From Paracoccaceae bacterium (GTDB lineage Bacteria; Pseudomonadota; Alphaproteobacteria; Rhodobacterales; Rhodobacteraceae), in NCBI GenBank assembly GCA_009842205.1, contig VYFX01000077.1:117398-181397 (forward strand): 64,000 nt of DNA, read 5' to 3'. The stretch's first letter is position 1. Each line of letters opens with the position of its first letter. Below the pieces are notes generated by a model that had not been told where the DNA came from, did not search any database, and saw only the letters and a list, made by a program, of their open reading frames with translations. The translations under genes were made by a program, and so were the position numbers. Shown piece by piece: positions 46,632 through 56,023 of this stretch.

Positions 46632-46657
46632 TAGGGGGTGAATGATTTCACCCCCTA
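46632..46657 (-). terminator. Strong hairpin between binding-protein and permease genes
   Basis: TAGGGGGTGAA / TTCACCCCCTA is a perfect 11-bp stem with a four-base loop 10 bp after the binding-protein stop. On the minus strand it is followed by ACTCTTTTAG, a weak T-tract. It resembles the hairpins after malE-type genes that keep binding protein more abundant than permease. A partial-termination or mRNA-stabilising role is inferred. Confidence 0.7.
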
Positions 46658-46666
46658 GATCATGGA

Positions 46667-47875
46667 TTATTGTATCAATCCTTCTTCTCTGGCTGCTACC
46701 AAATATTCGGTTTCAATATCAGCCAAAGTGGTTGCAGCATCTTTTTCACCGGTAATGAAGGCTGGCAAACCACTTCCCAGAACATTGAACAGAATTCCCA
46801 TTGGAACACTGGCCGGATATGGTAGGGCACCATTTGCTGCGGTTGCAGAAGCACCTGCAGAGAACCGACCCGGGGCATAGCCTTCAATCAGCCAAATGGC
46901 ATCACTATTGTTGGCTTGAACCATTTCGGTATCCATGCCTTCCATTGCAACTTGGAAAGCGGCTTCTGCTTCTTCATCACTGATGTTGGCTGCAATAACG
47001 ATGCCATCCCACCACAAAGTGGAGGCAGGTCGAACTGCACCTTTTGCTGCCGAAGCCATTGCAACTTTACCGACGACCGTGCTTTCATCGGGATTATCCA
47101 TGGCACCAGCCCGGGTTGCCCAAAGGTTGGCCATGGCAATCTTGCCCTGCTGGAATTGCTGCTGGACATAGGTGGAATCGGAAACCAGGATTTCAGGATC
47201 CATGTATTCCTTGAGTTTACCCATTCTCTCCAGCACAGCCATTCCCATTTCATTGTTTATATTCGGGGTGTTGTCATCATTGATGAATGTCCCACCTTCT
47301 CCAAGAAAATAATCAATGAACGAAAGTCCGATATTTGATCCTGCTTTCCAGGTAGCACCCATGGGATATTCCACCACACCTGCCTGCTTGAGAGCTTCTG
47401 CCACAGCCAGAACATCATCATAATTTTTCGGTTCAGCTATTCCCAATTCCTCAAAAATATCCTGACGATACATGAGGTGCTTGGCGTTGACCATCATGGC
47501 TATGGCTACGATCTTGCCATCCTTTCGAATCAATTGGGCATCGGACAAATGGCTTCCATATTTAGCTACCAAATCGTCTAGTGGCCTAATCAAGTCATTA
47601 TTCAATAGTGGTACCAGGGATGAATTGGCTACTCCCCCTATATGGTAAAGTGATGGATTAGCCGAAAAAGCTTCCACATGCTTTTGATCGAATTCCTGAT
47701 CAAGAACGGCCTGGAAGTTTCCGCATTCCGCCATGGCATCAGTTACTGATTTCCAAGCCTGAAAACCAGCACTGAACGATTTGATTTCAGTTTGATTGTC
47801 ATAGGCACAGGCAGCCCATAGGGACCCTGGTGCCAACATTAAAACGGCAAACGCCGCAGCAACAAATTTTCTCAT
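46667..47875 (-). CDS. Sugar ABC transporter substrate-binding protein
   Basis: 402 residues. A signal peptide (KFVAAAFAVLMLAPGSLWAA, cut near residue 22) precedes a family-1 extracellular solute-binding fold: KSVTDAMAECGNFQAVLDQEFD, YRQDIFEELGIAEPKNYDDVLAVAEALKQAG, and the later GKIAMANLWATRAGAM hinge segment. The ligand is probably a sugar or sugar derivative. It is the first gene of the operon, transcribed divergently from the oxidoreductase pair. Two palindromes lie 66-112 bp upstream of its start. Confidence 0.92.
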   Translation of the reverse strand: MRKFVAAAFAVLMLAPGSLWAACAYDNQTEIKSFSAGFQAWKSVTDAMAECGNFQAVLDQEFDQKHVEAFSANPSLYHIGGVANSSLVPLLNNDLIRPLDDLVAKYGSHLSDAQLIRKDGKIVAIAMMVNAKHLMYRQDIFEELGIAEPKNYDDVLAVAEALKQAGVVEYPMGATWKAGSNIGLSFIDYFLGEGGTFINDDNTPNINNEMGMAVLERMGKLKEYMDPEILVSDSTYVQQQFQQGKIAMANLWATRAGAMDNPDESTVVGKVAMASAAKGAVRPASTLWWDGIVIAANISDEEAEAAFQVAMEGMDTEMVQANNSDAIWLIEGYAPGRFSAGASATAANGALPYPASVPMGILFNVLGSGLPAFITGEKDAATTLADIETEYLVAAREEGLIQ

Positions 47876-47940
47876 TATTATCTCCTCCTCTCCCGCGGTT
47901 GCAAACCTTGGGAATGAATGACCCGAAAATCATTATTTAT

Positions 47941-47987
47941 TGATCTTATCAGATCATAGTTGACATTACCCAAAACCTCAGAGGTTT
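47941..47987. promoter_or_regulatory. Two palindromes upstream of the sugar ABC operon, candidate operators
   Basis: TGATCT-TATC-AGATCA (47941-47956) and AAACCTC-A-GAGGTTT (47973-47987) are both perfect inverted repeats. They lie 66-81 and 98-112 bp upstream of the binding-protein start codon, where a promoter and repressor site would be expected. They differ in sequence, so they may serve different regulators. No regulator gene adjoins. Confidence 0.4.
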
Positions 47988-48497
47988 CAGGCAAACTGAC
48001 GAAGGAGCCAAAATGGAAAACAGTTCCCATTCATGGCCCCGTAATCCTTTATTTTTGCCCTGACCAAAATCAGTAAAATAGTAATCTACCTTTATTGGTG
48101 ATCAAAAATAAATTGTATGATACATTAAACTTTGGAACTTTGAAAGCAACTTAGTACTTGCCCAAAGGGCAAAATCGCTACTTTGATTAACTTTCAGGTA
48201 TAGGTTTACACCACAAATTAATTCATGTTCTCCATTGGAGATATTCTTCCTTTTCTTGAGAATCCTGTTGCCTTTAATCTCTTCCTTATCTCCTTGGAGT
48301 CAATTCCCCTTTCAGCGTTTGCCTGCAAATAGGATTTAAGTGATTTGTCTTGGAAATAGATCGATGTCCCCTTAATGAAGCAATCACTTGTTGAAGATAA
48401 TGAAAATGTAGAGATTTCTTTTGGAGTTACAAAAACTAATTGCTATTCAATCCAAAAATATAATCATATTATTTGTTGATTTTTTGAAGGAAGGAAA
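47988..48497. other. Divergent intergenic region, no gene seen
   Basis: With the palindromes this makes a 622-bp gap between the sugar ABC operon and the GcvT oxidoreductases. No frame of useful length with a ribosome-binding site is present. A strong GAAGGAAGG-type ribosome-binding site immediately precedes the oxidoreductase ATG at 48498. A CAGGCAAA and GAAGGAGC pair near 47988-48008 recalls glycine riboswitch motifs but in the wrong order. Confidence 0.45.
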
Positions 48498-50942
48498 ATG
48501 GCTGAACTACCTACCGCAGCAAGGGTAATAATTATTGGTGGAGGTGCCGTTGGTACATCGGCATTGTTCCATTTGTGTAAAAGTGGCTGGAATGATGCGC
48601 TTCTCCTCGAGAAAAATCAACTGACGGCCGGTTCAACCTGGCATGCAGCAGGTAATGTACCCACCTTTTCAGGAAGTTGGTCAATCATGAATATTCAGCG
48701 CTATTCCGCTGAACTCTACAGGACTCTGGGTACCGAAGTAGATTACCCCATGAATTACCACGTCACAGGTTCAATCAGGCTGGCTCATACCGAAAATCGT
48801 CTGAAGGAATTTCATCGGGCCATAGGGATGGGGAAATACCAGGGTATGGACCTCTCAATTCTTGATCTTGATGAAATCAAGGAACTATATCCGTTTATTG
48901 AAACCCATGACCTGATTGGAGCCTTGTACGATCCCAATGACGGGGATATTGATCCGGCTCAATTGACCCAGGCACTGGCCAAGGGATCAAGAAACCTTGG
49001 TGCAAAGATATTCCAGAATACTGAGGTGACAGGTATTTCCAGAGAAAACAATGAGTGGATTGTCCATACCCCAAAGGGGAATATCAGGTGTGAAATTGTC
49101 GTAAATTCGGCCGGGTATTATTCAGAAAGGGTTGGTGACTATTTTCTTCCCTATGGAGGACGCAAGGTTCCAATGGCAACCATGAGCCATCAGTATATCC
49201 TGACTGAGGAAATTCCAGAGTTAAAAGAATGGACACAACAGGAAGGGAAAAAACTGCCATTGTTACGAGATGTCGATATTTCCTATTACCTTCGCCAAGA
49301 AAAAAATGGATTGAATCTCGGACCATATGAAATGAATTGTTTTGCACATTGGGATTCGGAAAGTGATCCCATGCCTGATGATTTTTCCTTTCAGTTATTT
49401 GAAAGTGATACCGAGCGCTTGGAATTCTATATCGAGGATGCGTGCGACAGGGTTCCATTACTTGGTACAGCCGGAATACAAAACGTAATCAATGGCCCCA
49501 TTCCCTATGCCCCTGACGGCAATCCATTGATTGGCCCAATGCCCGGTGTTCGCAATGCTTTCGAATGTTGTGTATTTACCTTCGGAATTGCACAGGCTGG
49601 AGGTGCTGGAAAAGTGTTGGCAGAATGGATTACAGAAGGACAAACCGAATGGGATATGTGGTCCTGTGATCCCCGCAGATACACGGATTATACAGATCAG
49701 GGCTACTGTGAAGCCAAGGCCAAGGAAGTTTATGGCCATGAGTATGCCATGCATTTTCCATACCATGAATGGCCTGCTTCCAGAAACAAAAAATTATCAC
49801 CCATTCATGACAAAATCCTGTCCCTTGGTGGTCAGATGGGTGTATACAATGGTTGGGAACGTGCCAATTGGTTTGCCCATCCCGGAGATGATACAACTGA
49901 AGAAGCAACCTTGACCTGGGGTAGAAAAGGACCCTGGGAGCCAAGAATTAGGCAGGAATGCGAAGCTGTTCATGAATCTGTGGGAGTTTTGGACCTGCCA
50001 GGGTTTGCCAGATTCAATCTGACCGGAGATGGTGCTTCCGAATGGTTGGCATCCAGAATTGCTGGAAGTTTACCGAAAATTGGGCGAATGAATCTGGGAT
50101 ATTTTCCTACGGACAAGGGTCGGGTTTTGACTGAAATGTCAATCTTGAGGCATGACGAAAACACCTTTACCCTCATTACTGCTGCTACGGCACAATGGCA
50201 TGATTATGAGGTTCTTAAACGAGATTTGCCCTCAAACCTAAATCTTGCAGATGTTACAGATCAATTTTCCACCTTGATAGTTTCCGGCCCCAAATCAAGA
50301 GAACTGTTTGGTAAAATTTCGAATGCGGATTTAAATCTACCATGGTTGAGCCATCAATCTGCCGAAGTTGTTGGGAAATCCGTTAAATTGGTTCGGGTCA
50401 GCTTTGCAGGTGAATTGGGGTGGGAGATCCATGCTCGAAATGATCATGTGCCCGAAATCTATGATGCCTTGTGTGAAGAAAAGGTAAAACCCTTTGGAAT
50501 GTATGCATTGAACTCTCTCAGGATTGAAAAGGGCTTTAGAGCGTGGAAAGGAGACCTCTCAACGGATTATTCAATTCTCGAAAGTTCCCTTGATCGATTT
50601 GTCAAGTTTGACAAGTCCCAGGATTTCCCCGGAAAGCAGGCCCTTCAAATTGAAAAACAGGCTGGTAGCAAAAAACGCTTTGCAGTACTAACAATAGAAC
50701 AAGAGGAATATGATACACCCTACATGTCAACATTGTGGCATGAAGGAGAGATAGTGGGAGAAACTACTTCTGGTTCCTGGGGCTACAGGGTAAACAAAAA
50801 CATTGCATTGGGAATTCTGAGAACTGATCTGGTCAAACCCGGAATTGAACTTCAGATAGATATATTCGGTGAAATGTATCCCGCACTGGTACAAGGTGAC
50901 AATGGCTTGTTCGACCCAACTCATAGCCGCTTGAGATCCTGA
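48498..50942 (+). CDS. FAD-dependent oxidoreductase with GcvT domain (dimethylglycine/sarcosine dehydrogenase-like), first copy
   Basis: 814 residues. The N-terminal DAO-type FAD domain has VIIIGGGAVGTSALFHL (about 10-26) and STWHAAG (His49); the matching His in dimethylglycine dehydrogenase carries FAD covalently. A linker follows, then a GcvT domain and its C-terminal barrel (about 430-810). Family members oxidise N-methyl groups and pass the one-carbon unit to tetrahydrofolate. Here the segment after WHAAG (NVPTFSGSWSIM) differs from the usual GLxxxLR type, so the substrate may differ from the second copy. The second gene follows after 35 bp. Confidence 0.88.
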   Translation: MAELPTAARVIIIGGGAVGTSALFHLCKSGWNDALLLEKNQLTAGSTWHAAGNVPTFSGSWSIMNIQRYSAELYRTLGTEVDYPMNYHVTGSIRLAHTENRLKEFHRAIGMGKYQGMDLSILDLDEIKELYPFIETHDLIGALYDPNDGDIDPAQLTQALAKGSRNLGAKIFQNTEVTGISRENNEWIVHTPKGNIRCEIVVNSAGYYSERVGDYFLPYGGRKVPMATMSHQYILTEEIPELKEWTQQEGKKLPLLRDVDISYYLRQEKNGLNLGPYEMNCFAHWDSESDPMPDDFSFQLFESDTERLEFYIEDACDRVPLLGTAGIQNVINGPIPYAPDGNPLIGPMPGVRNAFECCVFTFGIAQAGGAGKVLAEWITEGQTEWDMWSCDPRRYTDYTDQGYCEAKAKEVYGHEYAMHFPYHEWPASRNKKLSPIHDKILSLGGQMGVYNGWERANWFAHPGDDTTEEATLTWGRKGPWEPRIRQECEAVHESVGVLDLPGFARFNLTGDGASEWLASRIAGSLPKIGRMNLGYFPTDKGRVLTEMSILRHDENTFTLITAATAQWHDYEVLKRDLPSNLNLADVTDQFSTLIVSGPKSRELFGKISNADLNLPWLSHQSAEVVGKSVKLVRVSFAGELGWEIHARNDHVPEIYDALCEEKVKPFGMYALNSLRIEKGFRAWKGDLSTDYSILESSLDRFVKFDKSQDFPGKQALQIEKQAGSKKRFAVLTIEQEEYDTPYMSTLWHEGEIVGETTSGSWGYRVNKNIALGILRTDLVKPGIELQIDIFGEMYPALVQGDNGLFDPTHSRLRS

Positions 50943-50977
50943 TCGTATCCCCATCTTGCTCTAAGCTGGAGAGAAAA

Positions 50978-53428
50978 ATGAATAACTCGTCAATACCCCA
51001 AAATGCCAGAGTGGTAATTATTGGTGGAGGTGTCGTAGGTTGCTCGGTAGCTTATCACCTTGGAAAACTCGGATGGCAAGATATTGTTCTTCTTGAACGG
51101 AAAAAACTGGCTTGTGGTACAACCTGGCATGCAGCGGGTTTAATTGGCCAGTTGCGCGCAACAGCCAACATGACCAAGCTAGCGAGGTATTCCCAGGAAC
51201 TTTATGGTACATTGGAAGAGGAAACTGGTGTCGCAACGGGGTTTGTCAGAACGGGGTCCATTACTGTTGCCTTGACCGAGGACCGCAAGGAGGAAATCTA
51301 TCGTTCAGCCTCAATGGCCCGGGCGTTTGGAGTGGAAATAGAGGAAATTTCGCCGGATGAGGTCAAGGCAAGATACCCCCATATCAACCACAAGGATGTA
51401 ATTGGAGGCGTTTACCTACCCCTTGATGGTCAGGGTGATCCTGCAAATATTTGTCAGGCACTGGCCAAGGGAGCCAGACAATTTGGTGCGAAAATAATTG
51501 AGGGCACCAAGGTTACTAGCTGTATCAATAAGAATGGACGAGTTTCCTCGGTTTCCTGGGACAACGGCAAGGAAAGTGGAACCATCAATTGTGATTATGT
51601 AGTTAATTGCGGTGGCATGTGGGGAAGGGAAATCGGTTTGATGGCAGGTGTCAATGTTCCCTTACATGCCTGTGAACACTTTTATATTGTAACTGAACCG
51701 ATTGAGGGATTAACCCGCCTGCCGGTACTTAGAGTCCCTGATGAACATGCCTACTACAAGGAAGATGCCGGCAAACTTCTGGTAGGTGCTTTTGAACCAA
51801 TTGCCAAGCCCTGGGGTATGGACGGAATCCCAGAAGATTTTGAGTTCGATCAGCTCCCTGAGGATTTTGACCATTTTGAGCCTGTATTGGAAATGGCCAT
51901 AAACAGGATGCCCATTTTGGAAAGTGCTGGCATTCATACCTTTTTCAATGGGCCGGAAAGCTTCACTCCAGACAATGCCTATTATTTGGGGAAGGCCCCC
52001 GAAATCGAAAACTATTTTGTTGCCTGTGGTTTTAATTCCGTAGGTATAGCTTCTGCCGGGGGAGCGGGATTTGCCCTAGCCCAATGGATGCAGGACAATG
52101 AAAAGCCCTTTGATCTCGGCGATGTTGATATTTCCAGGGTTGAACCCTTTCAGGGAAACAAAACCTATCTTTATCATAGGGTATCCGAGGCCTTGGGACT
52201 GTTGTTCGCCGATCATTTCCCATTTCGCCAAAAGGATACAGCCAGGGGTATTCGAAGAACGCCCTTTCATGACAGGCTGGTAAAAAACGGCGCCGTGATG
52301 GGTGAACTGGCAGGGTGGGAAAGAGCCAACTGGTTTGCCAGAAAGGATCAGCTTCCATCCTATGAATATGGCTGGAAAAGACAAAACTGGTTCGATAACT
52401 GGGCTGAGGAACATAAGGCCATACGAAACAATATTGGTCTTTATGACATGTCCTCTTTCGGTAAATTACTGGTTCAGGGCAGTGATGCCGAAAATTTTCT
52501 GAACCATGTTTGTGGAGCTGATTTATCAGTACCAAACGGTAAAATAGTTTATACCCAATTTCTCAACACCAATGGTGGCATTGAAGCCGATGTAACCATA
52601 ACTAGACTTGCCGAACAAAAATATCTGGTTGTTACCCCTGCAGCAACCAAGCTGGCCGACCAGGCCCGTCTTGCCAATTTTGCTAAACACTTCAATGTCG
52701 TGATTACCGATGTAACCTCCGGTGAAGGAACCTTGGCATTAATGGGGCCAAATTCACGCAAATTGCTTGAACAGGTTTCTCCCAACGACTTTTCCAATGA
52801 TGCATTTCCATTCGGAACCGCCCGGGAAATCGAAATTGGATTAGCGCAAGCGCGTGCGCACCGGGTTTCCTATGTTGGGGAATTAGGTTGGGAAATTTAC
52901 ATTTCCGCCGATATGGCCTCTCACGTCTTTGATGTCATTCTTGAGCAAGGCAATTCCATGGATTTGAAATTATGTGGTCTTCACATGATGGACAGTTGCA
53001 GATCGGAAAAGGGGTTTCGCCATTTCGGTCATGACATTACCGCCGAGGATCATGTTTTGGAAGCTGGTCTCGGTTTTGCGGTAAAGACTGCCAAGGAAAA
53101 CTTTATTGGCAAGGAAGCAGTAATCCGAAAGAAGGAAACCGGTTTGGATAAAATGATTATGCAATTCATTCTGGAAGATCCTGCCCCCCTTCTCTATCAC
53201 AATGAACCCATCGTCAGGAATCAGGAAATTGTCGGATATCTATCTTCAGGCAGCTACGGTCATCATTTGGGAGCATCAATCGGTATGGGTTATGTACCTG
53301 TGAAGGAAGAAACTGCAGAGGATCTATTGAGTTCCGATTATGATATTGAAGTCGCAGGTACCAGATTTAAGGCCAAAGCAAGTATCAAACCGTTGTTTGA
53401 TCCCACACACTCCAGAATGAAAATGTAA
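50978..53428 (+). CDS. FAD-dependent oxidoreductase with GcvT domain (dimethylglycine/sarcosine dehydrogenase-like), second copy
   Basis: 816 residues with the same plan as the gene before it: VVIIGGGVVGCSVAYHLGKLG (about 12-32), TTWHAAGLIGQLRATANM (His51, putative covalent FAD site), a central cap domain, then GcvT with a GELGWEIYISADMASHVFD segment and a C-terminal barrel ending LFDPTHSRMKM. This copy is closer to typical sarcosine/dimethylglycine dehydrogenases. Both proteins share ends of the DPTHSR type, so they arose by duplication. The stops of this gene and the convergent CcdA-like gene are about 30 bp apart, with a GTTAAAG / CTTTAAC repeat between. Confidence 0.9.
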   Translation: MNNSSIPQNARVVIIGGGVVGCSVAYHLGKLGWQDIVLLERKKLACGTTWHAAGLIGQLRATANMTKLARYSQELYGTLEEETGVATGFVRTGSITVALTEDRKEEIYRSASMARAFGVEIEEISPDEVKARYPHINHKDVIGGVYLPLDGQGDPANICQALAKGARQFGAKIIEGTKVTSCINKNGRVSSVSWDNGKESGTINCDYVVNCGGMWGREIGLMAGVNVPLHACEHFYIVTEPIEGLTRLPVLRVPDEHAYYKEDAGKLLVGAFEPIAKPWGMDGIPEDFEFDQLPEDFDHFEPVLEMAINRMPILESAGIHTFFNGPESFTPDNAYYLGKAPEIENYFVACGFNSVGIASAGGAGFALAQWMQDNEKPFDLGDVDISRVEPFQGNKTYLYHRVSEALGLLFADHFPFRQKDTARGIRRTPFHDRLVKNGAVMGELAGWERANWFARKDQLPSYEYGWKRQNWFDNWAEEHKAIRNNIGLYDMSSFGKLLVQGSDAENFLNHVCGADLSVPNGKIVYTQFLNTNGGIEADVTITRLAEQKYLVVTPAATKLADQARLANFAKHFNVVITDVTSGEGTLALMGPNSRKLLEQVSPNDFSNDAFPFGTAREIEIGLAQARAHRVSYVGELGWEIYISADMASHVFDVILEQGNSMDLKLCGLHMMDSCRSEKGFRHFGHDITAEDHVLEAGLGFAVKTAKENFIGKEAVIRKKETGLDKMIMQFILEDPAPLLYHNEPIVRNQEIVGYLSSGSYGHHLGASIGMGYVPVKEETAEDLLSSDYDIEVAGTRFKAKASIKPLFDPTHSRMKM

Positions 53429-53458
53429 TCTTGTACCTTTGTTAAAGACTTGTTTGCT

Positions 53459-54202
53459 TTAACCTACCGTTGCCAGCCAGGGTACGTTTTCAAGCAACCA
53501 AAATGAAATAACCGTAAATCGGTTGGTGAGCAACAAACCGCCAACTGCAATGAGGATGGTGCCGATAATTATTTCGATCAGTCTGAAATGCTTTTTTATT
53601 CGGTTTGAAAAATCAATGAATCTGTTGATAAAAAAGGCAGCCAAGACAAAGGGAAGCCCTAGCCCCATCGCATACACCCCTAACAGAAAGGTTCCCTTGA
53701 CCACGGAACTTTCCTGAGCTGCCAAGGACAGGATAGCACCGAGTTGTGGACCGATGCATGGCACCCAACCAAAAGCAAAGGCCAATCCCAGGACAAATGC
53801 ACTTACTGATTTACCCCCCTTGTTTGCCAGATTGAATCTGAATTCGCGATCCAGAATGGGAATTCTGAATAGTCCCAGAAAATGAAGCCCGAATATGATG
53901 ATGATTCCCCCAGCAATCTGGCCAAAAAGAACTTGGTTTTGCAGGAAAAACCTCCCTAGGGTAGAAACAGTAAAACCCAGTACAAGAAAGACAAATGAAA
54001 GGCCCAGGAAAAAGAAGAGAGCCGAATATACCACCTGGTTTCTGTTGCCCTGTTGGGAATTCAATTCAGAAAATGATACCCCGCTGATAAAAGCGAGATA
54101 GGGAGGCACCACCGGAAGAACGCAGGGTGAAATAAAACTCAATATACCAGCGGAAAAGGCTATCAATATAGATAGCATCATGCCGGAATCCAGAATTTCC
54201 AT
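53459..54202 (-). CDS. ccdA: CcdA/DsbD-like thiol-disulfide transmembrane protein
   Basis: 247 residues with six membrane helices. FISPCVLPVVPPYLAFISGV (about 24-43) and FGWVPCIGPQLGAIL (about 144-158) carry the two membrane-embedded cysteines that move reducing power from cytosolic thioredoxin to the periplasm. This serves cytochrome c maturation or periplasmic thiol reduction. Length fits CcdA and not full DsbD. No cytochrome assembly genes adjoin. Confidence 0.9.
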   Translation of the reverse strand: MEILDSGMMLSILIAFSAGILSFISPCVLPVVPPYLAFISGVSFSELNSQQGNRNQVVYSALFFFLGLSFVFLVLGFTVSTLGRFFLQNQVLFGQIAGGIIIIFGLHFLGLFRIPILDREFRFNLANKGGKSVSAFVLGLAFAFGWVPCIGPQLGAILSLAAQESSVVKGTFLLGVYAMGLGLPFVLAAFFINRFIDFSNRIKKHFRLIEIIIGTILIAVGGLLLTNRFTVISFWLLENVPWLATVG

Positions 54203-54693
54203 AACTTTGACTTTACTTGTTGGTCATTAATTTCTGCTTTGAGTGCTAACAGTAAAGCAATACATTTCAGAATTCACTCCTCAACAGGCTGTTATGAAAT
54301 GAGGGATTTGAATAATTTTAGTCATTACTCACCTTTAATACCTGCTTTATGTCAATTTGTGGTTATATCAGTGCTTGAAATAGTCTATTTCAAATATTCC
54401 CTATTCAAAATAACAATGATGTTAGGTTGAACTGAATTTTGACTGCTATGAATTACGTGGTTATTGTCATTGTATCCTGCATAAGTAACCAAAGCAAGGA
54501 ATCAAATTAGGGTTACAGCCATTACTCCAAGGTATAACAAATGCTATTCATTATCCCTTATACGAGGTTAAGAAAAACAATCCTTTAGGCACCAAAATGG
54601 TATTTCCTGAACTGAGCTTTTGAATTGGCATTCTGATTTCCAAGGTTTAAATGGCTTGGTCATAAACAAGTGGTAAAAGTTTGATACCAAATT
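54203..54693. other. About 0.5 kb with no convincing gene
   Basis: AT-rich sequence between the CcdA-like gene start and the end of an orphan nuclease-like gene. One 63-codon frame from 54239 lacks a recognisable product. I see no tRNA and no clear terminator. It opens a less dense, accessory-looking stretch that continues to about 57 kb. Confidence 0.5.
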
Positions 54694-55551
54694 TTATTTC
54701 CAAGGCTGTAAATCGGGATCTGATAACAATACAGGTTTATTTTCATGTACCCCTTCCCACTTAATGTCTTTCTCTGAAAAATCATAGATGGTGTAACATT
54801 CGGTTTTTATACTCAATTCTTCCCTGATATCTACCAAGAGATCAAAAAATAAATCCTTCCATTTTCCTTTTTTATTAGTGTTTCTGTCATCCCAATATTC
54901 CCACCATCGTCTATTGGCAATCAACATGATACGAGGTTTATCAAACTTGATTTCACCATCCCATCTTCCTTTAACCTCATTATCAGCTCTTTTTCTGTCC
55001 ATTGCAGTCTTGATATAATCCAGATTTGCCTCAATGATGGCGGAATAGCGAAGGGCTTCCACCAAGGCAAATAATGGGGAGTCACCAGGGTCATTATCTT
55101 TCATGTACTTTAACTCAATAACTGAAAGTACTCCACAGTCAGTCAAACCGAGCAGATCTACCTCTCCGATGGCTTTGTCATAACCTGTGGCTCTAAGAGG
55201 AAATTCATAATCAGGCAATCTAATAAATCCATGCTCACATGGAAGGGTTAGTTTCTCATAGTTCCAGATGGCTATTGCGAGCCGTTTTTCAGTCAATGAA
55301 ATTGGACCATCACCCTTATTGCTTATGGGACCCTTTCCGACTGTTCCAAGGTGATCATCTTCAAAAATCTTTCTAGATTTCACTTTACCTCGAATTGGTG
55401 CGTTATAAAACAATTTGTAATAATCATTGAATAATCCTTGCTTTATGATTCTTGCAATATCGTTGACCAACCCAGATCTAGACCATTTTATTTTAAAAAG
55501 GATGGGATAATTTTTTTCGCAATAACACCTTTTTGAATTAATTTTATTCAT
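54694..55551 (-). CDS. Orphan protein with PD-(D/E)XK nuclease-like motif
   Basis: 285 residues, not recognised as a named family. A probable PD-(D/E)XK core is seen: AIGEVDLLGLTDCG followed by VLSVIELKY (roughly residues 126-150), that is, an acidic residue in a hairpin and then E-x-K. A helix FALVEALRYSAII comes after, as in restriction-type and archaeal-resolvase-like nucleases. The N-terminus is basic and Cys-containing (KRCYCEKNYP). Other segments include IMLIANRRWWEYWDDR. Codon use looks more AT-rich than the neighbours. A DNA- or RNA-cleaving role is inferred from the motif only. Confidence 0.6.
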   Translation of the reverse strand: MNKINSKRCYCEKNYPILFKIKWSRSGLVNDIARIIKQGLFNDYYKLFYNAPIRGKVKSRKIFEDDHLGTVGKGPISNKGDGPISLTEKRLAIAIWNYEKLTLPCEHGFIRLPDYEFPLRATGYDKAIGEVDLLGLTDCGVLSVIELKYMKDNDPGDSPLFALVEALRYSAIIEANLDYIKTAMDRKRADNEVKGRWDGEIKFDKPRIMLIANRRWWEYWDDRNTNKKGKWKDLFFDLLVDIREELSIKTECYTIYDFSEKDIKWEGVHENKPVLLSDPDLQPWK

Positions 55552-55732
55552 TTACTTTCCGGCACCATTATTTTGAATAATTACCAATCAAATAACTGAT
55601 ATCCAGGTTCAGTTAAACCAAATTAATTGCATGAGAAATTCCATGATCGAAGCAGGAGCTAGTTTTTTTGCAGGCCGTGATAGGGTTCAACAAGAGACCT
55701 TCTAGAAATGTGGAATCTGGATTTTGCCCTAA

Positions 55733-56023
55733 CTAAAAAAGCTCACTGTGGGAACCCAGACGAACCAGCTCCAATTCCTTCCCATCGGCTGTAAGACGAT
55801 AGATTAGGAGCAGGTCGGGTTTCAGGTGGCACTCCCTGAACTTCAATCCTTTTTTCCAACGCCCCCTGTAACCCTTCCATTTGCCACTCAGCCGATGATC
55901 TCGATTGGTTACAGGCAACTGTCGATCATTCTCAAGCAATTCCAGAACAGTCTCCAACAAACCATCAAGATCTTCTTCATGGTTTGGATTGGCCTTGCAG
56001 CGTTTGAAATCGTCTTTGTATGC
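55733..56023 (-). pseudogene. YafQ/RelE-type toxin remnant
   Basis: The frame after the antitoxin stop reads YKDDFKRCKAN..., then LLETVLELLENDRQLP, RDHRLSGKWKGYR and RECHLKPDLLLIYRL...LELVRLGSHSELF. These are the YafQ/RelE toxin hallmarks, including the late His of GSHSELF. No ATG, GTG or TTG precedes the YKDDFKR part; the first possible start is a TTG at 55960, which would remove the first strand and helix. A nine-residue insert (GRWKKGLKF) also splits the usual WKGYRxCH stretch. The gene is therefore probably dead, or makes a shortened protein. Confidence 0.7.

Noticed and set aside
47985..48012. CAGGCAAA and GAAGGAGC motifs resembling a glycine riboswitch before the GcvT oxidoreductases
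   Set aside because: The motifs are in the wrong order and only a few bases apart, and no aptamer-like helices can be drawn around them.
54239..54430. A 63-codon frame upstream of the CcdA-like gene
   Set aside because: Weak start and no family resemblance; most likely a chance frame.
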